A DNA stretch of 39,043 nucleotides from Candidatus Omnitrophus magneticus (GCA_000954095.1 JYNY01000495.1:1-39043), one strand, 5' to 3'; shown: positions 8,791 to 17,082, numbered from the stretch's first letter. The notes: generated from the letters alone by a model not told the origin. Program-made: numbers and translations.

Positions 8791-8897
8791 TTGTTTTAGC
8801 GCGGGGAAAGGTTATTAGATACGAGGCGAGCAGGACATTTAAAATTAATTCCTTTGCCGCTTAATACGGTTTATTCTTGAATTACAGGAGGTTTAGT

Positions 8898-9281
8898 ATG
8901 GCTAACAAGAAAATATTAGTAGTAGATGATGAGCCGCACATTGTGACAATGGTAAAGGCGCGTCTTGAGTCTTCAGGATTTAGCGTGGTAACAGCGTCTA
9001 ACGGTGAAGAAGCTTTAGCTAAAACAAAGGAAACGCATCCTGATTTGGTTATCCTTGATGTTATGATGCCTCCGCCTAATGGATTTCAAGTCTGTAGGAT
9101 TCTTAAATCAACTCCTGAATCTCAGGATATTCCCATAATGATGCTTACAGCGAAGACAACAAAATCTAATGAGTTTTGGGGGATAGAATCCGGGGCTGAC
9201 GCGTATGTGCCAAAACCTTATAACGCGAAAGAGTTATTGGAAAAAGTTAACGCCTTAATAAACAAGGATATAAAATTTTAG
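8898..9281 (+). CDS. Stand-alone response-regulator receiver protein (second)
   Basis: A 127-residue CheY/PleD-type receiver. Asp10/Asp11 (VVDDEPH), phospho-acceptor Asp54 (VILDVMMPPP), Thr84 (MLTA) and Lys106 (VPKPY) are intact. A longer frame opens at TTG 8877, but ATG 8898 is preceded by AGGAGG with a six-base spacer, and that Shine-Dalgarno would lie inside the longer frame, so 8898 is chosen. There is no output domain. It follows the previous receiver by 107 bp and shares one base with the next gene, tying the phosphorelay to the polysaccharide genes. Two receivers after one kinase suggest a branched relay or a phosphate sink. Confidence 0.9.
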   Translation: MANKKILVVDDEPHIVTMVKARLESSGFSVVTASNGEEALAKTKETHPDLVILDVMMPPPNGFQVCRILKSTPESQDIPIMMLTAKTTKSNEFWGIESGADAYVPKPYNAKELLEKVNALINKDIKF

Positions 9282-10234
9282 TGAATATGAAAAAAATAAT
9301 TTTTATTGCAGCAATAGTTTTATATGGGACACTCGCGGCGTTTTCAGTAAGCGCCATAGCGGCTGAGCCGGATAGTGTTAACCGCGTGAATCTTACGCGA
9401 GTTGAAAATTGGTTTATACTTTTAAATTATGATGTGGAGAAATTTCCATTTATGGAGGAGAAATTTAATAAATATGATATGGCTGTTTTAGATCCGGATG
9501 TGTGTCCGGATTTCAAAAATTATACTGATAAAAAAATATTTATCGCTTACGTGAGTTTCGGAGAAGCGGAATCCTACCGGCCATATTGGGGAAAAATAAA
9601 AGATAAAGAATGGGTTCTCCGTGAAAATCCGGATTGGAAGGAAAATTATTATATAGATCCAAGAAGCTATGAATGGGAAAAAATAATTATAAATGAAATT
9701 ATTCCGGATATTCTAAAAAAAGGATTTAACGGCATAATGCTGGATACTATAGATACTGCTGGGATGCTGGAATCTGAAAATATACAAAAATTTTACGGCG
9801 CTAAACGCGCTATGATAGATTTAGTAAGGGCTGTAAGGCTAAAATATCCTGATTTAATAATGTTAAGTAATAACGGTTTTGAAATATTAGAGGATATAGC
9901 GCCTTTTATTGACGGCTTAATTGTTGAAGATATAAATATGATGCCGGATTTTAAAAATGGCGGTTATAAAAAAGTTGAGAGTAGCGAGCGTGAATATAAA
10001 ATTTCTGTTTTGCGAGGATTGATGGATAGATTCAAGTTGAATGTGTTCGCGATTGATTACGCTCCGTGTAATAGCCGGCAGATTATAAAAGATTGTGTGA
10101 CAAAATGCAGAAAATTAGGGTTTAATCCGTATGTGGCGGAAAAAGATTTAAACGCGGTTTATGATAATAGAGTTAATACCAGTAGCGCGCACAAAATAAA
10201 AAGCGCGCGTAAAAAAGAATATAGGTACTGTTAA
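9281..10234 (+). CDS. GH114-type (endo-alpha-1,4-polygalactosaminidase-like) glycosidase, PelA hydrolase-like
   Basis: A secreted or periplasmic TIM-barrel glycosidase of 317 residues. A signal peptide occupies about residues 3-28 (cleavage likely near SAIA/AEP). Signatures of the GH114/TM1410 family follow: VENWFILLNYDVEK, FIAYVSFGEAESYRPYW (about 87-103), ENPDWKENYYIDP, and GFNGIMLDTID (about 148-158) carrying a probable catalytic aspartate (Asp155). The related N-terminal hydrolase domain of PelA (GH166) cleaves the partly deacetylated GalNAc-rich Pel polymer. Here that domain is a separate protein, followed by the deacetylase. GTG 9281 shares one base with the preceding stop TAG; ATG 9287, two codons on, is an equally possible start. 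The substrate is inferred from family and context only. Confidence 0.75.
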   Translation: MNMKKIIFIAAIVLYGTLAAFSVSAIAAEPDSVNRVNLTRVENWFILLNYDVEKFPFMEEKFNKYDMAVLDPDVCPDFKNYTDKKIFIAYVSFGEAESYRPYWGKIKDKEWVLRENPDWKENYYIDPRSYEWEKIIINEIIPDILKKGFNGIMLDTIDTAGMLESENIQKFYGAKRAMIDLVRAVRLKYPDLIMLSNNGFEILEDIAPFIDGLIVEDINMMPDFKNGGYKKVESSEREYKISVLRGLMDRFKLNVFAIDYAPCNSRQIIKDCVTKCRKLGFNPYVAEKDLNAVYDNRVNTSSAHKIKSARKKEYRYC

Positions 10235-10258
10235 ACCGAAGCATGACGCCAAGGAACT

Positions 10259-10273
10259 CCGCGCGGCGCGCGG
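10259..10273. promoter_or_regulatory. GC-only hairpin between the two PelA-like genes
   Basis: CCGCGC (10259-10264) and GCGCGG (10268-10273) pair perfectly around a three-base GGC loop. The 15 bases are 100% GC in an AT-rich genome. They lie in the 61-bp gap between the glycosidase and deacetylase genes, 23 bases before the deacetylase ATG. There is no T-tract after it, so it is not a standard terminator. It could act as an RNA processing or stability element or affect initiation. Confidence 0.45.
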
Positions 10274-10295
10274 CAAGTCGAGCATTTAAAATATT

Positions 10296-12497
10296 ATGAA
10301 ATTTAAAATAATTAAATTATTAATTTTTTTTTTCGCGTTTATTTTCCTCTCGGATATTCGTGCCGTTAAAGCGGTAGAGCCTGCTACTATTAATAGAACA
10401 ATTTTAGCCATATTTGATTCAAAAGAACCAATCAATAGAAGCACTGATTATAATCTTATATGTAAAAATGCCGAAGTTATTCTTAATTATTTAGGGATGA
10501 AGGTTAGGTATCACGATATAAATAAAGGACTGCCTGCTCCCGCGGAAATGGAAGATATTCACGGCATATTAACATGGTTTGAAGATGATGAGATGATAGG
10601 GGCTAATAGCTATTGCGAGTGGCTTGCCGTCCAAATAAAATCAGAAAAAAAATGTGTTATTTTAAGAAATTTTGGCGCGTTAAAGAATAGCAAAACAGGA
10701 GAGTTAACGCCATTACCCGTAGTTAATAAAGTATTCAATGAGATGTCTTTGGAATATTCCGGAAACTGGTCGGATAATCCATTTTTGATAGAACTTATTG
10801 ATAAAAATAAAAATATGGTTGAATTTGAAAGGACGCTTACGGATGAATTAACTAGTTACGTTACAATAAAAAGTCTAGATGCTAATAACCATATTTATTT
10901 GCGGTTAAAACGTAAAGATATTGCTGACAGTGAAAGCGCTTTGGTAGTTACTACAGCGCGCGGCGGGATAGCTATGGAAGGTTATGAGCTTTTTATTAAT
11001 TATGAAGATGATAAATTCCGTTGGCGGATCAATCCGTTTCTTTTTTTTGAAGAAGCGTTCGGGATAAAAAAATTTCCTAAATATGACACCACAACCCTAT
11101 TCGGAAGGAGAATATTTTATTCGCATATTGACGGAGATGGTTTCCGCAACGTTTCCCGAATAGATGTTACACGCGTGTGCCCCGAGATAATAAAAGATGA
11201 AATTTTGACAAAATATAATATTCCCATAACCGCGTCATTTATTACGGCGGAGGTAGATCCCGCTTTTTTGGGGTCTAAAAAATTTAAACGTATTGCTAAA
11301 GAAATAGCGATGCTTCGTAATGTTGAAATAGGCGTCCATGGTTTTACGCATCCGTTAGACTGGAATAAACAGCTTTCGGTTTTTGAGATAAAAGGGTATT
11401 CGCGGAAGATGGAAACTAAAGAAGATTTGGGTATATTGTCAGAATCTTTTTATGCTAACGCTGTTATTATTCCTTTGACGAAAGAGGAATTCATTAAAGG
11501 AGAAATTATAGACGCGGTAAATTATGTTGATACAGAAATAATGCCGCGTGGGAAAAAGAGTGTTCTTTATCAATGGACCGGGAATTGCAGACCCGGAGGC
11601 GATTGTATTAAAGCCGTTCAAAGTATTAACATTGCGAATATAAACGGAGGAGACAGCCGGTTAGACAGCGCGTCCCCGTCTTATACCACAGTAAGCCCTT
11701 TAAGTCGTCAAGTGGACGAGAGCATTCAAATTCATACTTCGAACGCGAATGAAAATATTTATACAAGCGGATGGACAGGCGGATATGGCGCGTTAAAAAA
11801 GGTTATAGAAACATTTGAACAAACAGAAATACCGTCTCTTATTGATTCCGTGCCGCGTAGAATTTCAGCCATGAATATTTATTATCATTTTTACAGCGGA
11901 GAATGGCCGCAGTCTCTGGCCGCGCTGAAAACAATATATGAGTATGTTTTATCTAAACCGATTATTCCTATTTTTACGTCATATTACACTAAAATAGTCG
12001 AAGGGTTTTTTAACGGAAAAATAAAAAAAATGGGAGACGGCGCTTTGGAATTTTTTGATTATGGTTCCTGCCGTACAGTACGGATTGAGGGTGAAAATAT
12101 TTATCCTGATTTGTCAAAGTCAGTCAATATTTTAGGGTTTAATAAATGGGAAAAATATACGTACATCCATTTAGCGGATACTGAAAAAGCGGTTTTATAT
12201 TTCGCGTCTATTCCTCCGCGTGAGCCTTATTTGAAAGAATCGTCTTTTGTTATTAAAGATTTTAAAATTGACGTTAATAGTGTTTCTTTTTTGACGCGAA
12301 ATTTTGGAGAAAATGGATATATCGCGTTTACGAATATGGCGCCTAATTCCGCGTACACAGCGGATATTCAGAAATTAAATGAAAGAAAAGAAAAATATAA
12401 AATAAATTTATGGTCGGACAATAACGGCGGATTGACTTGTAGTATCCCATGGCCGGGAGAATTTTTAGTTTATATTTCTAAAGAGGGGAAAGCGTAA
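10296..12497 (+). CDS. PelA-like polysaccharide deacetylase (CE4-type core)
   Basis: A 733-residue exported protein with an N-terminal signal peptide (about 1-27). Residues about 30-260 form a Rossmann/reductase-like region. The deacetylase core follows: RRIFYSHIDGDGF with Asp279/Asp281, and EIGVHGFTHPLDW with His348/His352, giving the metal-binding Asp-His-His set of CE4 enzymes. NINGGDSRLDSASPSY (about 448-463) and the IQIHTSNANENIYTSGW stretch match what I recall of PelA. A beta-rich C-terminal part (about 590-733) may be the jelly-roll extension. PelA deacetylates the Pel exopolysaccharide in the periplasm before export. The product lacks the glycosidase domain, which is the preceding gene. 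Its TAA stop overlaps the ATG of the TPR gene by one base (TAATG). Confidence 0.82.
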   Translation: MKFKIIKLLIFFFAFIFLSDIRAVKAVEPATINRTILAIFDSKEPINRSTDYNLICKNAEVILNYLGMKVRYHDINKGLPAPAEMEDIHGILTWFEDDEMIGANSYCEWLAVQIKSEKKCVILRNFGALKNSKTGELTPLPVVNKVFNEMSLEYSGNWSDNPFLIELIDKNKNMVEFERTLTDELTSYVTIKSLDANNHIYLRLKRKDIADSESALVVTTARGGIAMEGYELFINYEDDKFRWRINPFLFFEEAFGIKKFPKYDTTTLFGRRIFYSHIDGDGFRNVSRIDVTRVCPEIIKDEILTKYNIPITASFITAEVDPAFLGSKKFKRIAKEIAMLRNVEIGVHGFTHPLDWNKQLSVFEIKGYSRKMETKEDLGILSESFYANAVIIPLTKEEFIKGEIIDAVNYVDTEIMPRGKKSVLYQWTGNCRPGGDCIKAVQSINIANINGGDSRLDSASPSYTTVSPLSRQVDESIQIHTSNANENIYTSGWTGGYGALKKVIETFEQTEIPSLIDSVPRRISAMNIYYHFYSGEWPQSLAALKTIYEYVLSKPIIPIFTSYYTKIVEGFFNGKIKKMGDGALEFFDYGSCRTVRIEGENIYPDLSKSVNILGFNKWEKYTYIHLADTEKAVLYFASIPPREPYLKESSFVIKDFKIDVNSVSFLTRNFGENGYIAFTNMAPNSAYTADIQKLNERKEKYKINLWSDNNGGLTCSIPWPGEFLVYISKEGKA

Positions 12498-13582
12498 TGG
12501 GCATTTCATTCGCTAAATCCATAATTTTTTTTATATGTATTATTTTTTTGGGATTAATGCTTTTGCCTTCGTACCGCGAGGCCGGAAAACTATTGATTGA
12601 ATCTGGAAATTACGAAGGCGCGAGCTTTTATCTTTCTAAGCAGTTCCACCGTGATCCCGCGGATATAAAAAATACAAAGAGATATTTAGAATCTTTGATT
12701 TATCTTGAGAAATTTGATGTTATGGAAAAGATTTCAGAAAAGTTAACGCATTTTCATGAAAAAGATATTGATATGTTAAAAGCACTCGCTTCTTATTACA
12801 ATATGAAAATGGATATGGGAAAAGCCGCCTTTTATTGGGAAAAGATTTTACGAGTAAATCCCAAAGATAAGGAAATCAAAGAAAAACTTATCGCGTATTA
12901 TGTCATTAATAAAAAACATGACAATTTAATAAACTTTTATAAAAGAGAGATAAAACGAGACACAGCTATTCTCTCTGAATATTATTCATTAGGTAATATT
13001 TTTTTGGGGCGTAAAAACGCTACTGCCGCTATTAGTGTTTGGACGGCACTTTTAGATAAATTTCCTAATGAACGGCTTGCTGTGGAAAAACTCGCTATTA
13101 GTTACGAATCCGCCGGCGATATTGAAAAATCAATCAGCCTTTATCGGGACATTTATAGTAAATATAAAGTCGGCAATGATTATTTTTTAAGTTTTGTTGA
13201 AAAATTATGCCGGCACAACAAAATGGATGAAGCTATAGAGATGTTGGAAAAATTATTTTATAGCGGAGTCCGCGATAAAAATATAGACGGTTTATTGATA
13301 GAGTTATATCAAAAATCAGGCCGTACAAAAGACGCTTTGGCGATTTTGGAAGAATGCGTGGAAGAATATCCTGAAGAATATAATTTTTTAAAACTAGCGG
13401 GAGAGCTGTATCTTGAGCAAAAAGATTATACAAAAGCGTTTACCGCGATTAGGAGTTATAATGAGAAAACTGGCGGGGATTATCATTCTCATCATATCAT
13501 TGGAGATTTACTGTGCGGCATGGGCGACACGCGCGCCGGAGAATTTGAATACAGAAAAGCCCTTGAACTTATCCGTCAATGA
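12497..13582 (+). CDS. Membrane-anchored TPR protein, PelB N-terminal-like
   Basis: A 361-residue protein with one N-terminal membrane anchor (about 7-24) followed by roughly eight tetratricopeptide-like helical repeats to the very end (for example YYSLGNIFLGRKNATAAISV and the final HHIIGDLLCGMGDTRAGEFE followed by YRKALEL). In Pel systems the periplasmic TPR scaffold of PelB binds PelA and feeds the polymer to the outer-membrane pore. The order deacetylase, TPR protein, barrel supports that role here. The start shares one base with the preceding stop. The last 122 bp overlap the next gene in another frame while still encoding a good TPR, so this end is real and not a frameshift artefact. Confidence 0.78.
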   Translation: MGISFAKSIIFFICIIFLGLMLLPSYREAGKLLIESGNYEGASFYLSKQFHRDPADIKNTKRYLESLIYLEKFDVMEKISEKLTHFHEKDIDMLKALASYYNMKMDMGKAAFYWEKILRVNPKDKEIKEKLIAYYVINKKHDNLINFYKREIKRDTAILSEYYSLGNIFLGRKNATAAISVWTALLDKFPNERLAVEKLAISYESAGDIEKSISLYRDIYSKYKVGNDYFLSFVEKLCRHNKMDEAIEMLEKLFYSGVRDKNIDGLLIELYQKSGRTKDALAILEECVEEYPEEYNFLKLAGELYLEQKDYTKAFTAIRSYNEKTGGDYHSHHIIGDLLCGMGDTRAGEFEYRKALELIRQ

Positions 13583-14957
13583 TGATAAAGAGCTTGATAA
13601 AAAAATAGAAGAAGCATGGCTTCTTTTTAAACTTAAAGAATACAAATCAGCGGGAAAAATAGTTTTCCCGTTACTTGAAAAATATCCTGCCAATAAACAG
13701 CTGATTGAAATCGGAGTATCGCCTTTCATACAAGAAAATAATACAGGGCAAATTGATTTAATGTTAGCGCGAATTAATAATGTTGATTTTCCGGATAAGA
13801 AAAAAATAACGAGGGAACTCCGCTTGGCGTCTTCTTTAAATCGTTGTGATTATAAAGAATCTGCAAATATTTATTCTTCGCTGATAAAAGATTATCCTGA
13901 AAAAATAGAATATAAAAGAGGATATGCTGAAACACTTTTAAAATTGAAGCTATGGCCTATGGCAAAAAAAGCGTATAAAGATATTTATTCTATAAAAGAT
14001 GTGAAAGACAAATTTTTGAAACAGGATTATCATAGAGCCGTTGAAGAAGGTTCCAATGGGTTAATAACTGATTTTTTATATACGCACGCTCCGGAATCTT
14101 TAAGAGAATACATTGTGAAACATGGTGTTTTAGTATGGCTTAATAAGCGTTTAAGATGCACATTTACAACTATTATGGAATTTTATAGTAAAAGAGCTTT
14201 AGGCAATTCATCTAAAGTAGAAGAAATAATTCCCGGGCACAATGTGACAGTTGATTATTTTTTTAATGAAATATTTGATTTTTCAATAGGGTGGAAGACA
14301 TATTATTTTAATGAAAATTCTTATCACACGCCATATGCCGGAGTTCAAGCGGACATTGAAAATTTTCATTCAAAAACTAGTTTTTCATATGATGAACTGG
14401 TGCGCAATCCAATAGAAGGGATTAATAAAGAAGCAAGAATGGATAATTTTTCATCAGAAAATGAGATATTGTTTTTTGACAGGCTTACGTTCGGTTATTT
14501 GTTTGAATCATCTTTTTATCGCGTGAATTCAGAGAAAAATGATATAAACGGCGAAGGATATCTTGGATATAAAATTAAAAATATGCCGTTCACATCACTG
14601 GCAGTGTGGCAGGATCCTTATGTGTCTTTAAATTTTAGTTATCTAGACGCGCATTGGGATAAATCCTTTGTTCGCGCTAACGAAGTATTGGATTTTTTGG
14701 AAGACGAAAAAATATTTTCAGGCGGAATTTATATTGAAAAAGCATTTACTCATTTTTTTAGTTGCCGCGCTACGTTTGCCAGAATGTATGATTGGAGACG
14801 AGACTTCTATTCAACCCTTACCGGAGCCGGAACAAGCTTTTGGTTCAGAGACTATTTAAAATTGGATGTTGATTACGAATATCTTTTAAATGCCCAAGGA
14901 ACACTCGGAACCGGCGATGTTCAAACAATCAGGGGAAAATTAAAAATCTTATTTTAA
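13461..14957 (+). CDS. Outer-membrane beta-barrel protein, PelB C-terminal-like
   Basis: A 498-residue protein. A longer frame opens at 13413, but ATG 13461 has AGGAG five bases upstream and begins a clean signal peptide (MRKLAGIIILIISLEIYCAAW), so I place the start there. Residues about 45-190 contain TPR-like helices (EEAWLLFKLKEYKSAGKIV, YKESANIYSSLIKDYPEK). The C-terminal 250 residues are alternating, aromatic-rich strands (FDFSIGWKTYYF, EILFFDRLTFGYLFESSF, LKLDVDYEYLL) and end in ...KLKILF, the terminal aromatic typical of barrels folded by BamA. In Pel systems the PelB barrel is the polymer exit channel. Its first 122 bp lie inside the preceding gene. It is the last gene of the array. 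Confidence 0.75.
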   Translation: MRKLAGIIILIISLEIYCAAWATRAPENLNTEKPLNLSVNDDKELDKKIEEAWLLFKLKEYKSAGKIVFPLLEKYPANKQLIEIGVSPFIQENNTGQIDLMLARINNVDFPDKKKITRELRLASSLNRCDYKESANIYSSLIKDYPEKIEYKRGYAETLLKLKLWPMAKKAYKDIYSIKDVKDKFLKQDYHRAVEEGSNGLITDFLYTHAPESLREYIVKHGVLVWLNKRLRCTFTTIMEFYSKRALGNSSKVEEIIPGHNVTVDYFFNEIFDFSIGWKTYYFNENSYHTPYAGVQADIENFHSKTSFSYDELVRNPIEGINKEARMDNFSSENEILFFDRLTFGYLFESSFYRVNSEKNDINGEGYLGYKIKNMPFTSLAVWQDPYVSLNFSYLDAHWDKSFVRANEVLDFLEDEKIFSGGIYIEKAFTHFFSCRATFARMYDWRRDFYSTLTGAGTSFWFRDYLKLDVDYEYLLNAQGTLGTGDVQTIRGKLKILF

Positions 14958-15044
14958 TCCTATCTTTTTGGGGCGAAAATATTCAATAATTTTTTTAAGA
15001 TGAGATACTTATTTTTCATTTATTGATTTTTATAAAAAAATTTA

Positions 15045-15072
15045 TTGACTAAAATAAAAAACAATGTAAAAT
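15045..15072 (+). promoter_or_regulatory. Sigma-70-type promoter before the sigma-factor gene
   Basis: TTGACT (15045-15050) and TAAAAT (15067-15072) are separated by 16 bases. They lie about 24 bases upstream of ATG 15096 and are followed by AGGAGG at 15085-15090. The 150-bp gap after the barrel gene contains no other clear element, and I saw no terminator for the upstream array. Confidence 0.5.
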
Positions 15073-15108
15073 GATTGCATGGATAGGAGGAAAGTATGAC
15101 GGTTAATT

Positions 15109-15735
15109 TTGAACGAAAAATTTTGTTTGGAAAATCTTATAAAAAAATGTGTGGAAGGAGATATGCTCTCTTGGGATGTATTTATTAAAACATATGAAGG
15201 CATTGTGGCGAAAGGCGTTAAATATAAGTTGAAACAATATGGTCTTTATATTTTAAATGATGAATTTAGAGATATTGTTCAGGAAGTATTTTTATTAATT
15301 TGGGGAAAGAATAAGTTGAAAACAGTTACTAAAATTGAGTCATTTAATAAATGGCTTTTTCGGATAGCTATGAATGTTACCGCGAATTATTGCAGGGACA
15401 ATAAATTTTTTCAAGAAAAGAAGAAAGTTTCTTTACACGCGCCATTAACAGAAGTTCATTCAGAATGTTTAGTAGAAGATTTTGTGCTCGATCCGAAAAC
15501 AATAAGAGATACATATTTAGAGGATAAAGAAATTAAAGAGATAATTAAGCAAGAGATAAATTTATTAAGTGAAAAACAAAGAAAAGCGTTAATATTAAAT
15601 TTATACGATGCTAAAAAGGAGAGAGAAATTTCAGCAATTATGGATATTTCTAAAACTACAGTTTCTACTATCATAAGCAGGGCAAAGCATAAAATTTGTG
15701 AAAAAGTAGAGAAGTATGTTAACCAAAAATTTTAG
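15109..15735 (+). CDS. RNA polymerase sigma-70-family (ECF-like) factor with a disturbed start
   Basis: A 208-residue sigma factor. LENLIKKCVEGDMLSWDVFIKTYEG through FRDIVQEVFLLIWGKN and FNKWLFRIAMNVTANYCR match region 2 (core binding and -10 recognition). LLSEKQRKALILNLYDAKK followed by EISAIMDISKTTVSTIISRA matches region 4 (helix-turn-helix, -35). Region 3 is absent, as in ECF factors. In this frame only TTG 15109 is available, 18 bases from the nearest Shine-Dalgarno. The well-placed ATG (15096, AGGAGG five bases before) is one base out of frame and the sigma frame has TGA at 15097-15099. Removing one T from the TTTT run at 15107-15110 would join the ATG to the gene as MTVNLNEKF. No anti-sigma gene is adjacent. 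Confidence 0.8.
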   Translation: MNEKFCLENLIKKCVEGDMLSWDVFIKTYEGIVAKGVKYKLKQYGLYILNDEFRDIVQEVFLLIWGKNKLKTVTKIESFNKWLFRIAMNVTANYCRDNKFFQEKKKVSLHAPLTEVHSECLVEDFVLDPKTIRDTYLEDKEIKEIIKQEINLLSEKQRKALILNLYDAKKEREISAIMDISKTTVSTIISRAKHKICEKVEKYVNQKF

Positions 15736-15813
15736 ACATCTTAATCTTTTCTTAATGTGGTTTTTTGGGTTTAACTAAGCTGAAAAAATAAAAAAATATT
15801 GATAAAATTCGCC

Positions 15814-15842
15814 TTGACTAATAAAGGCAATTAGAATATACT
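15814..15842 (+). promoter_or_regulatory. Strong sigma-70-type promoter for the glmU operon
   Basis: TTGACT (15814-15819), a 17-base spacer and TATACT (15837-15842) give five of six matches in each box. It lies in the 272-bp gap between the sigma-factor gene and glmU and predicts a leader of about 160 bases before ATG 16008. I could not recognise any riboswitch or conserved RNA in that leader. Confidence 0.6.
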
Positions 15843-16007
15843 TTGGGTTTATTTTGTGCAATAGCGCGTATCATTTCAGTTAAAAAAGATGTCGCGAGAG
15901 ATATGCAGATATTTTGATTAGAGTGTTTTTATTTCTAGTGTTGCGATATTAGCCGTATATGTGTAGCGCTAAACCAATAATTATGAAGTTGAATATTATT
16001 AGATTTT

Positions 16008-16964
16008 ATGAGTAAAACAAGGGCGATAATATTAGCGGCAGGGCTTGGAACTCGTATGAAATCAAGTTTGCCCAAGGTGTTGCATCCTATTGGTAATACG
16101 ACTTTATTAGGGATGGTTGTTCGTTCTTTAAAATTAGCTGGTATTAAAGAGATTATAGCGGTAGTAGGGTATCGCGCTGATTTAGTGGAAGAGATGTTGA
16201 AAGGGGAAGACATTTCTTTTGTTAAACAGGAAAAACAAATGGGTAGCGGAGATGCTTTAAAATCCGCGGCAATTTATTTAGAAGATATTTCTGGGAATAC
16301 CATTGTTACCTGCGGTGACGCGCCTTTAATAACAGGAGATACATATAAACGTCTTTTGAATAATAGTGTTATGTTTCCTGAGATTGCATGTACCATGCTT
16401 ACTTGCGATGTTGAAAATCCTTTTTCATATGGCAGAATAGTCAGAGATAAAGAAGGCAATGTTACCCGTATTGTTGAAGAAAAAGACGCGAATGACGAAC
16501 AAAAAAAAATAAAAGAAGTTAACGTCGGAACATATTGTTTTCATAATGTTGACTTTAAAAAATATCTTGCTGAAATAAGAATTAATGAGAAAAAACAAGA
16601 ATACTATCTTACGGATATTGTGGAAATAATGAATAGTTACAGCAAGAAGGTTGGAGCAGTATCTTGCGTGAGAGAAGAGTTTATAGGTGTTAACTCTCGG
16701 CAGGATTTAGCTATAGTGAATAAACTATTTAATAATAGAGTTCTTGAACAGTTCATGAATAATGGAGTAACAATATTAGATCCTAATACAATTTTTATTG
16801 ATGAAAATGTTGTAATAGGGGAAGATACTGTTATATTTCCTTTTACTATTATCGAGGCTGGCGCGAAGATCGGGAAAAATTGTAAATTAGGGCCTTTTGT
16901 TAGGATAGTTAAGGGAACTGTTTTAGAAGCGGGTGAAAGTGTTAGTAGCTCTGTAGAACTATAG
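16008..16964 (+). CDS. glmU: GlmU-like N-acetylglucosamine-1-phosphate uridyltransferase, short form
   Basis: A cytoplasmic nucleotidyltransferase that should make UDP-GlcNAc from UTP and GlcNAc-1-phosphate for peptidoglycan, lipid A and other polysaccharides. Motifs: LAAGLGTRMKSSLPKVLHPI (residues 9-28), QMGSGDAL, TCGDAPLIT, FSYGRIVRD, RIVEEKDAND, EVNVGTYCF and EYYLTDIVE. A few left-handed beta-helix turns follow (DPNTIFIDENVVIGEDTVIF, GAKIGKNCKLGPFVRI). The protein stops at residue 318, whereas bifunctional GlmU is about 450, so the acetyl-CoA-dependent GlcN-1-P acetyltransferase domain is missing. The frame ends cleanly, and I see no acetyltransferase continuation before prs. It heads the common glmU-prs-ctc-pth order. 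Being a different NDP-sugar pyrophosphorylase is less likely given these motifs. Confidence 0.82.
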   Translation: MSKTRAIILAAGLGTRMKSSLPKVLHPIGNTTLLGMVVRSLKLAGIKEIIAVVGYRADLVEEMLKGEDISFVKQEKQMGSGDALKSAAIYLEDISGNTIVTCGDAPLITGDTYKRLLNNSVMFPEIACTMLTCDVENPFSYGRIVRDKEGNVTRIVEEKDANDEQKKIKEVNVGTYCFHNVDFKKYLAEIRINEKKQEYYLTDIVEIMNSYSKKVGAVSCVREEFIGVNSRQDLAIVNKLFNNRVLEQFMNNGVTILDPNTIFIDENVVIGEDTVIFPFTIIEAGAKIGKNCKLGPFVRIVKGTVLEAGESVSSSVEL

Positions 16965-17082
16965 ATTTTAGCGGTAAATTTTTTTAAGCAGTTCTAAAAG
17001 ATTTATACAAATTAGAAACATATAACATTTCTATTTTTTGTTTAATGCGGTTTTGAAGCGATTGTGGAGAGGAAAGATTTAT

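Noticed and set aside
8791..8897. Possible c-di-GMP riboswitch before the second receiver or in the 10235-10295 gap
   Set aside because: The conserved GEMM core sequences could not be found in either gap.
15843..16007. Long glmU leader as a riboswitch or ribozyme
   Set aside because: No conserved glmS or other riboswitch core was recognised; only a promoter is supportable.
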